Source of the DNA: Paludibacteraceae bacterium
Lineage (GTDB): Bacteria; Bacteroidota; Bacteroidia; Bacteroidales; Paludibacteraceae
Direction: 5' to 3'
Assembly (NCBI GenBank): GCA_018055865.1
Contig: JAGPGR010000130.1
Location: 1-5,911, forward strand
DNA length: 5,911 nt
Shown piece after piece: positions 5,711-5,911 of this stretch. The notes beneath the pieces were generated by a model, which was not told the origin of the DNA, did not search any database, and worked only from the letters and a program-made list of their open reading frames with translations. The position numbers were made by a program, and so were the translations under genes. Position 1 is the stretch's first letter; each line of letters opens with the position of its first letter.

Positions 5711-5911
5711 GTTGAGCGAAGATTCAGTCCGTTAAGCAGTTCGAAATATATGCCTATTCCCTGTCCGATTTCAGTTGATGTGATATATTCATCAGCTGTA
5801 TGTGAGCGGGCGGATTCTCCAGGTCCGATTTTTACACTCGGGAATGGCATTAGAGCCTGATCTGAAAGGGTGGGAGAGCCGATGATTTTTATGCCCAACT
5901 TGTTGGCAATG
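5707..5911 (-). CDS. argE: 3' end of M20-family deacylase, acetylornithine deacetylase/succinyl-ornithine desuccinylase type (5' end beyond the window)
   Basis: Only the last 67 or so residues are present; the gene enters from the right edge and ends at TAA 5709-5707. The visible sequence has GSPTLSDQALMPFPS, KIGPGESARSHTADEYI and a final amphipathic helix, which is the C-terminal part of M20 zinc hydrolases close to ArgE. The His in SHTADE (codon 5802-5800) corresponds to the conserved C-terminal metal ligand of the family. ArgE removes the acyl group from N-acetylornithine; in some Bacteroidota the arginine route uses N-succinyl intermediates, so the substrate may be succinylornithine. An in-frame TTG at 5898 is not a start, because homologous sequence (IANKL) continues upstream of it. 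DapE or another M20 member remains possible, but the GSPTLSDQAL block favours ArgE. Confidence 0.75.
   Translation of the reverse strand, partial: IANKLGIKIIGSPTLSDQALMPFPSVKIGPGESARSHTADEYITSTEIGQGIGIYFELLNGLNLRST

Noticed and set aside
5896..5898. TTG at 5898 as the start of a 63-aa protein
   Set aside because: The reading frame stays open to the window edge and the sequence is plainly the C-terminal end of a much longer M20 enzyme.

Overview
The window looks like chromosomal DNA from a member of the Bacteroidota, probably order Bacteroidales (inference). The grounds are protein content (a DUF4251 lipoprotein, a Bacteroidales-style M20 deacylase end, a TrhP-like U32 protein), very AT-rich spacers against moderate-GC genes, almost no Shine-Dalgarno sequences, and several matches to the Bacteroidota promoter -7 element TAnnTTTG. 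No tRNA, rRNA, insertion sequence, CRISPR array, prophage or toxin-antitoxin gene is visible. Most of the window is ordinary housekeeping sequence.

Layout from left to right. Positions 1-165 are an AT-rich leader ending in a G-rich C4/G5/G5 repeat just before a U32-family gene (166-1428, +), probably the tRNA U34 hydroxylation protein TrhP. It converges, with only 10 bp between stops, on a two-gene minus-strand unit: quinolinate synthase nadA (1891-2826) followed by a small membrane protein with a bPH_4 domain (1439-1843). nadA has a good Bacteroidota-type promoter at 2844-2872.

Positions 2827-3250 are a 424-bp stretch without a convincing gene. It is about 23% G+C by hand count (96 of 424) and carries five TCAACA cores inside DnaA-box-like 9-mers, two of them forming a head-to-head dyad, plus a 21-nt homopurine run. 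This is the most interesting part of the window and could be a replication-origin-like or other multi-site protein-binding region, but no canonical TTATCCACA box is present.

Next comes a classical short-chain dehydrogenase (3251-4066, -), best started at ATG 4066. It is transcribed divergently from an extended-SDR NAD(P)-dependent epimerase/dehydratase-like gene (4193-5164, +). The 126-bp spacer holds back-to-back TAnnTTTG elements and a 10-bp dyad at 4145-4173. A DUF4251 lipoprotein (5213-5710, +) follows 48 bp after the epimerase. It overlaps, stop codon on stop codon, with the 3' end of an M20-family argE-like deacylase (5707-5911, -) that runs off the right edge.

Functionally the genes form no single pathway: tRNA wobble modification, NAD de novo synthesis, two Rossmann-fold oxidoreductases of unknown substrate, an envelope lipoprotein and arginine biosynthesis. 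The only plausible operons are nadA-bPH_4 and epimerase-DUF4251.
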